From: Bacteroidota bacterium
Lineage (GTDB): Bacteria > Bacteroidota > Bacteroidia > Chitinophagales > Chitinophagaceae
Reading direction: 5' to 3'
Assembly: GCA_018267955.1 (NCBI GenBank)
Contig: JAFDXL010000007.1
Coordinates: forward strand, 124,001 to 188,000
Length of the DNA: 64,000 bases
This document shows positions 16,906 through 24,464 of the stretch, in pieces. The notes beneath the pieces are model-generated. The model searched no databases and was not told the DNA's origin. It saw nothing but the letters and a program-made list of their open reading frames with translations. A program made the position numbers and the translations under genes. The first letter of the stretch is position 1, and every line of letters begins with the position of its first letter.

Positions 16906-17412
16906 ATGGGAGAAGTAAACAACCTGCAACAACAGGAAGCTGTGAACAAGATCAGGGAACTGGTAAAGAATAACGCGATATGCCTGTTTTGCACAAAACT
17001 TGAAAAGCAGCCTTTCGAAACCCGTCCTATGAGTGTTCAGGATGTAGATGATGAAGGAAATCTTTGGTTCCTGAGCGATAAGAATAGCAATAAGAACCAG
17101 GAGATCAAACAGGATGATTCTGTACAGCTGCTGTTTGCCAACAACGGTAACTCCGAATATATGAGCATTTACGGTTCTGCTGATGTGTTCTATGATAGAA
17201 GCAAAGTAGAAGAATTATGGAATCCTATTGCAAAGGCATGGTTTACAGAAGGTAAGGATGACCCTCGCATCAGCGTGATACGTGTACGTGCTAAGCAGGG
17301 ATATTATTGGGATACACAGAACGGTAAAATGGTCGACTTCCTGAAAATGCTGGCAGGCGCCGTAACCGGCAAAACAATGGATGGCGGCGTAGAAGGAACA
17401 TTGAACGCCTAA
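16906..17412 (+). CDS. Pyridoxamine 5'-phosphate oxidase-family flavoprotein (general stress type)
   Basis: 168 residues: NKIRELVKNNAICLFCTKLEKQPFETRPMSVQDVDDEGNLWFLSDKNSNKNQEI fits the split-barrel FMN-binding fold of general stress protein 26/YdaG type, with later VQLLFANNGNSEYMSIYGSADV and the dimer-forming VRAKQGYYWDTQNGKMVDF. Such proteins bind FMN or F420 and are induced by stress; the substrate is usually unknown. A terminator follows, shared with the convergent histone-like gene. Confidence 0.9.
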   Translation: MGEVNNLQQQEAVNKIRELVKNNAICLFCTKLEKQPFETRPMSVQDVDDEGNLWFLSDKNSNKNQEIKQDDSVQLLFANNGNSEYMSIYGSADVFYDRSKVEELWNPIAKAWFTEGKDDPRISVIRVRAKQGYYWDTQNGKMVDFLKMLAGAVTGKTMDGGVEGTLNA

Positions 17413-17429
17413 CAAACGAAATAATTAAA

Positions 17430-17455
17430 AAGGCACCTTTGCAGGTGCCTTTTAC
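17430..17455. terminator. Bidirectional terminator between the flavoprotein and histone-like genes
   Basis: Perfect stem AAGGCACCT (17430-17438) and AGGTGCCTT (17443-17451), loop TTGC, with T-runs on the plus side and A-runs upstream, so it can serve both strands. Confidence 0.85.
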
Positions 17456-17459
17456 AAAC

Positions 17460-17726
17460 TTATTTCTTAACCTCTTTCGGCTTAACAGCCGCTTTCTTAA
17501 CAGGGGGTGTTTTTTTTGTTGTTTTCTTTGGTGAGGTAGAAGCTGCGTTTACAAACAGCTTGCTGGCTTTTTTTATACTGCTTTTAAATTTCTTTTCATT
17601 CATATGGGCCTTAATACCAGAAAGCGCTTTTTCTAAAATCTGCGCTATCTCGTGCCGGGCCTCTTTTTTTGTTGCCTTTTTTAATCGCTTTGACGGTTTT
17701 GATACCGATTTTTTATCTGTTGACAT
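17460..17726 (-). CDS. Lysine-rich histone-like protein
   Basis: 88 residues with about a third Lys. The centre (ARHEIAQILEKALSGIKAHM ... FKSSIKKASKLF) can form helices. The flanks MSTDKKSVSKPSKRLKKATKK and KKTTKKTPPVKKAAVKPKE are basic and Pro/Ala/Thr-rich, as in histone H1-like tails of bacteria. Likely a nucleoid- or DNA-binding protein; a mere ribosome-associated tail cannot be excluded. No folded DNA-binding domain is recognised. It is convergent with the flavoprotein gene. Confidence 0.65.
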   Translation of the reverse strand: MSTDKKSVSKPSKRLKKATKKEARHEIAQILEKALSGIKAHMNEKKFKSSIKKASKLFVNAASTSPKKTTKKTPPVKKAAVKPKEVKK

Positions 17727-17972
17727 GTATGTGGAGTATTGATTAATAATGAAAATTGTTAACGCAAAATTAATCTAACGATAACATTTCCAATGTTAAG
17801 TTTTAAACCGCCACCACTGTTTCTGAGAATATCTAAATATAAACCAGTCTTATGGCTTTTCCTACTACATTAACAATTAAAGCAATATTCTTCCTGGATA
17901 ATTTATGAAGACGTTATTCACGATTAACATTTTTTTGACGCCGGCAGCTATTCAGCATCCGTATATGCAGAT
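17727..17972. other. Intergenic region with possible leader peptide
   Basis: 246 bases between the histone-like gene and the first paralog. It contains a short open frame (ATG at 17905, about 23 codons, MKTLFTINIFLTPAAIQHP...), whose stop overlaps the next start (ATATGATGAG). Without other evidence it could be a leader or a chance frame. Confidence 0.3.
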
Positions 17973-18203
17973 ATGATGAGTTACGAAGAATTTGCAAACA
18001 AAGTAAGCATCTTGCAGAATGGAGATGAAAAATGGCTGCACGTTTTGCCGGAGGTACCCGCTGAGCACAGAATGCGTTTTATCAAAGTACTGGAATCGGG
18101 TATAGATATCCCGCTTGCTTTTGATCTGGTGTTGGTAACACGTGCAATGGACGATGCAGCATTTGAAGCGCGGTGGCGTGACGCCCGGTACAGGAAGGGA
18201 TAA
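17973..18203 (+). CDS. Small protein, tandem paralog 1
   Basis: 76 residues of unknown family (ATG at 17973 or 17976). It shows EKWLHVLPEVPAEHRMRFIKVLESGIDIPLAFDLVLVTRAMDDAAFEARW. The segment LPxVxxxxRxRFxxxLExxxDIPxxxxxV followed by a spaced M-x-D recurs in the next gene, so the two are duplicates. The fold is probably helical and the charge distribution cytosolic. Function unknown. The gene ends 30 bases before the second paralog on the same strand. Confidence 0.65.
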   Translation: MMSYEEFANKVSILQNGDEKWLHVLPEVPAEHRMRFIKVLESGIDIPLAFDLVLVTRAMDDAAFEARWRDARYRKG

Positions 18204-18233
18204 TGGCATGGTTTTACTGCCCATGTTTTCCAA

Positions 18234-18503
18234 ATGTATCCATATATCCATTATCAGCTTTTTGAACAGCAGACCTTAGCTTATACATGCAATGATCATT
18301 ATGAGGCATACAAGCATTTGCTGCCAAGGGTGGATATTACGCTAAGAGAAAGGTTTCTCTATACTTTGGAGCGTTGTAAGGATATTCCGGAATCACTTAA
18401 ATGGGTAGTTAAGGGCACAAAAATGCCCGATAACCATTATTGTAAGTTCATCGGTTTTATCGCGGCCAATTATAAAAGCCTGTCTATGAGTTTGCTTTCC
18501 TGA
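18234..18503 (+). CDS. Small protein, tandem paralog 2
   Basis: 89 residues, MYPYIHYQLFEQQTLAYTC..., with AYKHLLPRVDITLRERFLYTLERCKDIPESLKWVVKGTKMPDNHYCKFIGFIAANY. It shares with the preceding protein the spaced pattern LPxV, RxRF, LE, DIP, V and MxD. The duplication suggests a pair that acts together or has diverged. The last 20 bases overlap the end of the convergent aminotransferase gene. No known family. Confidence 0.65.
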   Translation: MYPYIHYQLFEQQTLAYTCNDHYEAYKHLLPRVDITLRERFLYTLERCKDIPESLKWVVKGTKMPDNHYCKFIGFIAANYKSLSMSLLS

Positions 18504-19764
18504 TCACGTCCACCAGGTTGTCTATCTCTTCCTTGTTATTATACAAATGAGTAGAAACTCTTACTGAATTCAGCCCGTTTTCCGCAACACTGCGTATCCT
18601 TATCTTGTGTGTAGCTGCAAGTTCGTACACTTTGTTATACGGTAAGTTTTTAACACGGAAACCTGTTACTGCACAACGCGACCGGGGCTCGGTAGGCGTA
18701 AGCATTTCTATTCTGTCTCCCAACGCAAGCAGGCTGTCTTGTGTGTACTTGCCCAGGTTGTTTACACGGTTATAAATGTTTTGCATGCCAATGTTTTCTA
18801 TAAAGTCTATGGCTGCCGTTACGCCTTTATATAATCCCAGGGATTGGGTGCCGCCGTAGTACCGATGGGCGCTGATGGCGTATTTACCCATTTTGGGTGG
18901 GTGTGTAGACATATCCCATTTGGCATTATCGCTGCCTGCACCAACAAAGTACGTTTGTATAGCCGGCTGCATATCTTTTTTTACATACAGAAAGCCCGTT
19001 CCTTTTGGCCCAAGCATCCATTTATGGCTGCAACTGGCGTAGGCATCGCAGTCTATATCGTGCAGGTCAAGCGGCAACATGCCGGGCCCATGTGCACCAT
19101 CAATGAATACAAAAATGTCCCGTTCTCTTCCCATGTGGGAAATTTCTTTTACCGGCAGTACCTGTCCCTGCGTGCAGGGGATGTGCGGTACGGCAATAAC
19201 CCTGGTCCGTTTTGTGACCAGGTCTTCAATCCTGTTGAGCGTTTCATCCGCTGTCGGTGCAGGATCAAATGTCTTGATGACAATACCATCCAGTTTTCGC
19301 CTGTTCAGCCAGGGGAAGGCGCTGCCTACATGTTCATGTGTGGTCATGATCACCTCATCCCCTCTTTTTAACGGGAATCCCCAGCAAGCTATGTTGATGC
19401 CATCTGTAACGTTGTGAGTCAGGGCTATTTCATCTTCGTTGGCGCCAACAAAGTCTGCAATACGCGCCTCTGTAGCTTCCCAGCCGCCGTACACGCCATG
19501 CATATCGCCTTCCATCATACCATCGCGAACAGCTTCTATAACGGGATAGGGCGATGGCCCCATGGTACCGTTATTCATATACGCTACATCTTTTGAGAGC
19601 GGGAACATCTGCCGCACATTTTTCCAGTAGTTTTCATCATCAGGGCCTATAGGTTTCCCTTGATTACTCAGTTGACGGGATGCGGCCATAGCGCCCATCT
19701 CCTTAAGGGATAAAGCGGCAATAACGGATGCCGACCGGATAAAGTTTCGCCTGTTGAATTGCAT
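18484..19764 (-). CDS. Tat-exported class V aminotransferase-like PLP enzyme
   Basis: 426 residues. A twin-arginine leader (MQFNRRNFIRSASVIAALSLKEMG) predicts export of the folded protein to the periplasm. The PLP fold is of the cysteine desulfurase/isopenicillin N epimerase class: MNNGTMGPSPYPVIEAV, TTHEHVGSAFPWLNRRK, DGAHGPGMLPLDLHDIDCDAYASCSHKWMLGPKGTGFLY, with the PLP-Schiff-base Lys248 in SHKW. A periplasmic PLP enzyme of this class is characteristic of isopenicillin-N-epimerase-like Bacteroidota proteins; the substrate is not known. Convergent with the second small paralog. Confidence 0.88.
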   Translation of the reverse strand: MQFNRRNFIRSASVIAALSLKEMGAMAASRQLSNQGKPIGPDDENYWKNVRQMFPLSKDVAYMNNGTMGPSPYPVIEAVRDGMMEGDMHGVYGGWEATEARIADFVGANEDEIALTHNVTDGINIACWGFPLKRGDEVIMTTHEHVGSAFPWLNRRKLDGIVIKTFDPAPTADETLNRIEDLVTKRTRVIAVPHIPCTQGQVLPVKEISHMGRERDIFVFIDGAHGPGMLPLDLHDIDCDAYASCSHKWMLGPKGTGFLYVKKDMQPAIQTYFVGAGSDNAKWDMSTHPPKMGKYAISAHRYYGGTQSLGLYKGVTAAIDFIENIGMQNIYNRVNNLGKYTQDSLLALGDRIEMLTPTEPRSRCAVTGFRVKNLPYNKVYELAATHKIRIRSVAENGLNSVRVSTHLYNNKEEIDNLVDVIRKANS

Positions 19765-19831
19765 AGTGCAAGTATTAGTTATGGTTTTTAAATATAACTA
19801 ACAAATTGCGGTAAGTGAAATGTAAGTGTTT

Positions 19832-20737
19832 CTACTTGCCAAATCGCGGATGATATTTTTGCAGCGTTTGGCGCAGAAAACCGCGGTCCAGGTGGGTGTA
19901 GATCTCGGTAGTGGTAATGCTTTTATGGCCCAGCATTTCCTGCACAGCACGCAGGTCTGCACCGGCTTCTACAAGATGTGTAGCAAAGGAATGCCGCAGT
20001 GTATGCGGGTGTATGTTTTTATGTATGCCTGCTTTTGCAGTCAGCTCTTTCAGTATCATGAATACCATTACGCGTGACAAAGCACCGCCACGCCTGTTCA
20101 GGAACAGGATGTCTTCATTCCCTTTTTTGATAACGGGCAAATGATTGCGTATATGATCGCGGTATAGCTTCACCTGCGCTACGGCGGTACTGCCAATCGG
20201 CACCAGCCTTTCTTTATTGCCTTTACCTATTACCCGTATAAAGCCTACATCCAGGTACATATTGCTTATCAGCAGTCCGGTAAGTTCACTTACGCGCAGG
20301 CCGCAGCTGTATAAGGTTTCCAGCATAGCGCGGTTTCGCTGGCCTTCGGGCGTGCTATGGTCTATAGCGGCAAAAAGCTGTTCTATTTCTGATATGCTAA
20401 GGAACTCAGGTAGTTTGCGTTTTAGCTTCGGTGCTTCCAGTAATTCAGATGGGTCGGTGCGGATCACTTCTTCCAGCATCAGGTAGCTAAAAAAGGATTT
20501 GATACCGCTAATTACCCGAGCCTGTGTGCCCGCAGCAAACTCCATATCATTGATATGCACAAGGAATGCCTGCAGGTGGCTCAATTGCAGGGCATCAGCG
20601 GCTGTGCCGGGGTAGGTAGCTTTTATGAAATCTCCCAGCATTTCTGCATCGTGCAGGTATGCGTCTACGGTATTGTCCGACATAGACCGCTCCAGTTGCA
20701 GCCAGGCTTTGAATCCTTTATAATATGGGTCCCACAC
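19832..20737 (-). CDS. xerD: Site-specific tyrosine recombinase XerD
   Basis: 301 residues, GTG start at 20737. The N-terminal SAM-like DNA-binding domain (FKAWLQLERSMSDNTVDAYLHDAEML) is followed by the catalytic domain with all key residues: Arg148 (TLYSCGLRVSEL), Lys172 (IGKGNKER), His245 and Arg248 (HPHTLRHSF), His271 (LGHKSITTTEIY) and nucleophile Tyr280. XerC/D resolve chromosome dimers at dif; the length and motifs fit XerD rather than a mobile integrase. No ATG is available further upstream in frame. The MarR gene ends 20 bases upstream on the same strand. Confidence 0.92.
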   Translation of the reverse strand: MWDPYYKGFKAWLQLERSMSDNTVDAYLHDAEMLGDFIKATYPGTAADALQLSHLQAFLVHINDMEFAAGTQARVISGIKSFFSYLMLEEVIRTDPSELLEAPKLKRKLPEFLSISEIEQLFAAIDHSTPEGQRNRAMLETLYSCGLRVSELTGLLISNMYLDVGFIRVIGKGNKERLVPIGSTAVAQVKLYRDHIRNHLPVIKKGNEDILFLNRRGGALSRVMVFMILKELTAKAGIHKNIHPHTLRHSFATHLVEAGADLRAVQEMLGHKSITTTEIYTHLDRGFLRQTLQKYHPRFGK

Positions 20738-20757
20738 GGGTAAAAAAATAGCGGCCT

Positions 20758-21216
20758 TTACTCTTCCCTCAATTTATCCAGCCAGATCGCCAATTGGGCA
20801 GCTTCGTCTTTGGAAAGGTTTTCCAGTATGTTTTTCAGGCTTTTTTGCAGCGGTACATCTACGTCCTTCAGCATGGTGAGCCCTTTTTCTGTAATAAATA
20901 TATCCACCATTCGCCTGTTTTCTTTGCGCTCGTTGCGCTCTACAAGTCCTTTTTCCAGCAGCTTGTCTATCAAACGCGAAACGTTCGACATTTTCTGCAC
21001 CATGCGGCTTTGTATCTCAAACAGGTTCATGGGGTTGCCATTCTGCCCCCTTAAAATGCGAAGCACATTATACTGAGGCTCAGATATGCCAAAAGGCTTC
21101 AACACCTGGTTAATACGGTTCACCAGCCAGCTGCCCGTATATATGATATTGATCAAGGCCCGGTCGCGCGGGTCTTTGTATGGCTTCGTTTTTATCAGTT
21201 CTTCAATTGTTGGCAT
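20758..21216 (-). CDS. MarR-family transcriptional regulator
   Basis: 152 residues. The winged helix-turn-helix is clear: LVNRINQVLKPFGISEPQYNVLRILRGQNGNPMNLFEIQSRMVQKMSNVSRLIDKLLEKGLVERNERKENRRMVDIFITEKGLTML. MarR proteins dimerise and repress, often responding to phenolic or oxidative ligands. It lies between xerD (same strand, downstream) and the divergent aroQ, so it might control either. Confidence 0.92.
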   Translation of the reverse strand: MPTIEELIKTKPYKDPRDRALINIIYTGSWLVNRINQVLKPFGISEPQYNVLRILRGQNGNPMNLFEIQSRMVQKMSNVSRLIDKLLEKGLVERNERKENRRMVDIFITEKGLTMLKDVDVPLQKSLKNILENLSKDEAAQLAIWLDKLREE

Positions 21217-21259
21217 ATGGGGCTTCGCCTTTTTACTATATTGCTTAAAAATACAAAAG

Positions 21260-21694
21260 ATGTTGCAAATTGCTATTATTAACGGTCCTAATCTGAATCT
21301 TATAGGTACAAGGGAAGTAGATGTGTACGGCGGGCAGTCGCTGGATGAGTTTTATAAGGTATTGCAACAGGAGTTTCCGCAGGTATCATTTGAGTTTTAC
21401 CAGAGCAATGTAGAAGGGGAGATCATCAATTTTCTGCACAGTTGCCGCGGGCGTGTAAAGGGTATTGTTTTTAACGGGGGAGCTTATACCCATACCAGTA
21501 TAGCCATACCAGATGCAATTGCAGCCATTAATATACCCACCATAGAGGTGCATATATCCAATATCTACGCCCGGGAGGAGTTTCGCAAGCATTCTTACAC
21601 TGCTGCAAAATGTGTTGGCTGCATCACCGGCCTGGGATTGCGGGGCTATACGCTGGCTACCCAATATTTTGTAGATACGCTTATTGCGCCCTGA
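21260..21694 (+). CDS. aroQ: Type II 3-dehydroquinate dehydratase
   Basis: 144 residues from ATG at 21260 (a longer frame from 21086 would overlap marR and add non-homologous residues). It carries AIINGPNLNLIGTREVDVYGGQSLDEF, FYQSNVEGEIINFLHSCRG, FNGGAYTHTSIAIPDAI and EVHISNIYAREEFRKHSYTAAKCVGCITGLG. The catalytic His of THTS, the Arg/Tyr lid loop near residue 17-24 and the EVHISN strand are present. It catalyses the third shikimate-pathway step (3-dehydroquinate to 3-dehydroshikimate). Its end overlaps the convergent fmt by 14 bases. Confidence 0.95.
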   Translation: MLQIAIINGPNLNLIGTREVDVYGGQSLDEFYKVLQQEFPQVSFEFYQSNVEGEIINFLHSCRGRVKGIVFNGGAYTHTSIAIPDAIAAINIPTIEVHISNIYAREEFRKHSYTAAKCVGCITGLGLRGYTLATQYFVDTLIAP

Positions 21695-22616
21695 ACCCTC
21701 TTAAAAAATCGCTGATAGGCATACGTTTTTTCCCATCGGCCTGTACCTCATCGGCGTACAGCCAGCCGTCGGCAGCAGCAAAACGCAGGTAAGATTTGCC
21801 GTCTGTATTATAATTGCCCGGCTCCGCATTGGTTGCTGCGTTTTCGTAGTGCGACTTGTATATTTTAAAGGTTTTACCCTGCAACATAGTATAGGCCCCC
21901 GGTATGGGCGACATACCACGTACCAGGTCGTGTATTTCTTTAGCCGTTTTTGTCCAGTTGATAAGGGTATCCTCCTTAAAGATCTTTGGTGCATGTTTTA
22001 GAGCAGCTTCTGCAACAGCATCCTGCGGTATGCCCTGTAGCGTACCTTCTGCCAGGCCTTTTACTGTGGCAACAAGCAGTTTGCCGCCTTCTTCCATCAG
22101 TTTTTGGTAAAGCGTACCAATATTGTCTTCAGGAAGTATCGCCACTTTTTGCTGCATCAATATATTGCCGGTATCTATCTCATGCTTCAGCCGAAAGGTA
22201 GTAACTCCCGTTTCCGTTTCTCCGTTGATGATAGCCCAATTGATGGGTGCAGCCCCACGGTATTGCGGCAGCAGCGAGGCGTGTACGTTTACGGTGCCCA
22301 GCGGCGGCATATTCCATACTACTTCCGGCAACATACGGAAGGCAACCACAATATGCAGGTCGGCATTTATGTTTTTTAGTTCCTGCACGAATTCAGGATT
22401 TTTCAACTTTTCAGGTTGCAGAACTGGCAGGTTATGTTCTATTGCATATTGCTTTACGGCAGATGCCTGCAGTTGCATACCACGGCCGGCAGGTTTATCC
22501 GGTGCCGTTACTACGGCTGCGATATTAGCCCCTGCTTCTACCAGCGCTTTTAGCGACGCTACTGCAAAATCCGGTGTTCCAAAAAATACGATCCCGAGGT
22601 CTTTAAACAATGCCAT
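21681..22616 (-). CDS. fmt: Methionyl-tRNA formyltransferase
   Basis: 311 residues, the usual size. It shows IVFFGTPDFAVASLKALVEAG, TAPDKPAGRGMQLQASAVKQYA, LLPQYRGAAPINWAIINGETETGVTTFRLKHEIDTGNILMQ and a C-terminal OB-like domain. The folate site is formed by Asn in NVHASLLPQYRGAAPINWA and the His-Asp pair. It formylates initiator Met-tRNA using 10-formyl-THF. ATG at 22616; the sigma factor gene starts divergently at 22711. Confidence 0.95.
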   Translation of the reverse strand: MALFKDLGIVFFGTPDFAVASLKALVEAGANIAAVVTAPDKPAGRGMQLQASAVKQYAIEHNLPVLQPEKLKNPEFVQELKNINADLHIVVAFRMLPEVVWNMPPLGTVNVHASLLPQYRGAAPINWAIINGETETGVTTFRLKHEIDTGNILMQQKVAILPEDNIGTLYQKLMEEGGKLLVATVKGLAEGTLQGIPQDAVAEAALKHAPKIFKEDTLINWTKTAKEIHDLVRGMSPIPGAYTMLQGKTFKIYKSHYENAATNAEPGNYNTDGKSYLRFAAADGWLYADEVQADGKKRMPISDFLRGFRAQ

Positions 22617-22710
22617 AAGGCCGCAAAGCTACTACAGTAATGAGATTTCTGCTATTGCTTAAACTTTCTTACCTTAAAATAGTCTATAAATACAAACGCC
22701 CCTTTTGCAC

Positions 22711-23271
22711 ATGGCCCAGATGGCTGTATTAGCTGACGATAGAGTTCTGTTAGCGTCCTTCAAGGACGAAAGCACGCGCGAGCAGGCTTTTACGCAGATA
22801 GTACGCAAATACCAGGAGCGTTTGTATTGGCATATCCGCAGGATGGTAACGGCACATGAGGATACAAATGATGTTTTGCAGAATGTATTTATCAAAATGT
22901 GGAACCACCTGGCCGATTTCAGGGAAGAGGCCAACCTCTATACCTGGCTATACAGGATAGCTACCAACGAAACGCTTACCTGGATGGAGCAACAGAAAAA
23001 GCGGGCGATGGCATCATTATCAGATCATGAATCTGCATTGGAGAACCGCCTGGTGGCAGAAAAAGGCTTTGATGCCAATAAAATAGAGTGGAAGCTGCAG
23101 CTGGCGATACAATCTCTGCCCGAAAAGCAGAGGCTGGTTTTTAACCTGCGGTATTATGATGAGATGCCTTATGAAGAGATGGCAGGCGTATTGGATACCT
23201 CAGTTGGTGCATTGAAGGCGTCTTATCATCATGCTGTTAAAAAGGTAGAGGCATTCCTGAAGGAAGATTAA
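22711..23271 (+). CDS. ECF-type RNA polymerase sigma factor
   Basis: 186 residues from ATG at 22711 (ATG at 22720 is an alternative). Region 2: EQAFTQIVRKYQERLYWHIRRMVTAHEDTNDVLQNVFIKMWNHLADFREEANLYTWLYRIATNETLTWM. Region 4: LQLAIQSLPEKQRLVFNLRYYDEMPYEEMAGVLDTSVGALKASYHHAVKKVEAFL. This is a group IV sigma-70 protein, which normally needs release from an anti-sigma. The next two genes encode a membrane protein and a periplasmic CpxP-like protein, suggesting an envelope-stress circuit. Confidence 0.93.
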   Translation: MAQMAVLADDRVLLASFKDESTREQAFTQIVRKYQERLYWHIRRMVTAHEDTNDVLQNVFIKMWNHLADFREEANLYTWLYRIATNETLTWMEQQKKRAMASLSDHESALENRLVAEKGFDANKIEWKLQLAIQSLPEKQRLVFNLRYYDEMPYEEMAGVLDTSVGALKASYHHAVKKVEAFLKED

Positions 23272-23303
23272 ACGATATAGTAATATTTTGGTCTAATTAT
23301 AAA

Positions 23304-23984
23304 ATGAGCAACAGAAACGACATACACGAAGAATTAAAGACACTGAACAGTGTGCTTGCCGGTATGTCTCGTACTATGCCTTATTATGTGCCGGGGGGAT
23401 ATTTTGAGGGATTGGATAGTGAGATCAATGCCCGCCGTAGGGCAATAGGTGAACCGGAGCCCATGTTATTATTACCCAAGTCAATGCCTTACCAGGTGCC
23501 CCAAGGATATTTTGAAGATATAGCCTCGAAAATGAGTGCCTTGGTGCAGGAGCCGGAACTGAGCATTGATAGAAATTCTCCGCATGAGGTGCCTGCCGGC
23601 TATTTTGAGCAGTTGCCTGAAATGGTATTGCAAAAAGCAAAGGCAGCCGGTCAAAAGAAGGGCAGAACCATTTCTTTTGGTGCAATTATTGGTAAGAATA
23701 TACGCTGGGCAGCCGCGGCGGTAGTGTTAATGGGTATAGGGGCCGGTATTTACAAATACAATAGTGTTTCTAAAACTTATAATACGCAGCAAGCGCTTGC
23801 AAGTGTATCGCGGGATAGTATTAATGTGTATGTGCAGCAGAATATTGATGAATATGACCTGGAAACGATCACAGCAGCTCTAAATCCATCTGATATGAAA
23901 ACAGCTACCGGAAAACTAACCGAAGAAGAAATAAAAAACTACCTGGATGAAACAGGCTGGGAAGAATCAACTACAGATTTATAA
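23304..23984 (+). CDS. Membrane protein with three VPxGYFE repeats, probable anti-sigma or sensor
   Basis: 226 residues, second gene of the operon. Three repeats lie before the membrane helix: MPYYVPGGYFEGLDSEI (25-41), MPYQVPQGYFEDIASKM (61-77) and SPHEVPAGYFEQLPEMV (93-109). One transmembrane helix (about 134-150, WAAAAVVLMGIGAGIYKY) follows, and a polar C-terminal part of about 75 residues (ISRDSINVYVQQNIDEYDLET, KLTEEEIKNYLDETG). The position behind an ECF sigma gene is that of an anti-sigma factor, but no zinc-finger or RsgI-type anti-sigma motif is seen. The VPxGYFE repeats are known in Bacteroidota proteins of unknown role. Confidence 0.75.
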   Translation: MSNRNDIHEELKTLNSVLAGMSRTMPYYVPGGYFEGLDSEINARRRAIGEPEPMLLLPKSMPYQVPQGYFEDIASKMSALVQEPELSIDRNSPHEVPAGYFEQLPEMVLQKAKAAGQKKGRTISFGAIIGKNIRWAAAAVVLMGIGAGIYKYNSVSKTYNTQQALASVSRDSINVYVQQNIDEYDLETITAALNPSDMKTATGKLTEEEIKNYLDETGWEESTTDL

Positions 23985-23999
23985 TATTGCATCAGGAAA

Positions 24000-24458
24000 A
24001 TGAGAAAGACAGGATATATTATACTATTGTTGTTGTTAAGCACGGTCACCACGTTTGCGCAACCACATGAAATGCCACGGCGTATGGAACGTATCCACGC
24101 CATCAAAGTTGCGTACATTACCGATAAGATACATCTTACATCAGCGCAGGCAGAACGTTTCTGGCCAGTTTACAACCAGTACGAAGACGAAAAATTTGCA
24201 TTACGCAAAAAATACTTTGCCAACCATTCCCGTCCCGCGCAGAATATGGATGAGGATGATTCCCGTAAATCTATAGATGATGACATAGAGATGCAGGAAA
24301 AGATGCTGGAGATACGCAAGAGATACAAAGACCAGTTCCTTAATGTAATCAGCGCACAGCAACTTGCAAGCCTTTACGATGCCGAAAGGGAATTTAAACG
24401 TATGCTGATACAGCAACTCAAGGAAAGGCACGCCAACAGGCAGCAGGAGTTGCGTTAA
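24000..24458 (+). CDS. Periplasmic Spy/CpxP-like protein
   Basis: 152 residues with a signal peptide (MRKTGYIILLLLLSTVTTFAQ) and a helical domain: RRMERIHAIKVAYITDKIHLTSAQAERFWPVYNQYEDEKFALRKKYF, then MQEKMLEIRKRYKDQFLNVISAQQLASLYDAEREFKRMLIQQL. The LTxxQxxRFWPxYNxY pattern is the hallmark of LTXXQ/Spy-CpxP-type periplasmic chaperones. In proteobacteria such proteins hold misfolded proteins and dampen envelope stress systems. It is the last gene of the sigma operon and fits a feedback sensor. Confidence 0.85.
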   Translation: MRKTGYIILLLLLSTVTTFAQPHEMPRRMERIHAIKVAYITDKIHLTSAQAERFWPVYNQYEDEKFALRKKYFANHSRPAQNMDEDDSRKSIDDDIEMQEKMLEIRKRYKDQFLNVISAQQLASLYDAEREFKRMLIQQLKERHANRQQELR

Positions 24459-24464
24459 TGTTGA

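Noticed and set aside
18844-19371. 175-codon plus-strand frame
   Set aside because: Antisense to the Tat-exported aminotransferase with intact PLP motif.
19832-20737. XerD gene as a mobile-element integrase
   Set aside because: Length, motif spacing and lack of any adjacent tRNA, att repeats or cargo genes fit the chromosomal dimer-resolution enzyme.
22123-22662. 179-codon plus-strand frame
   Set aside because: Antisense to fmt, whose product is unambiguous; Cys/Ser-rich shadow.
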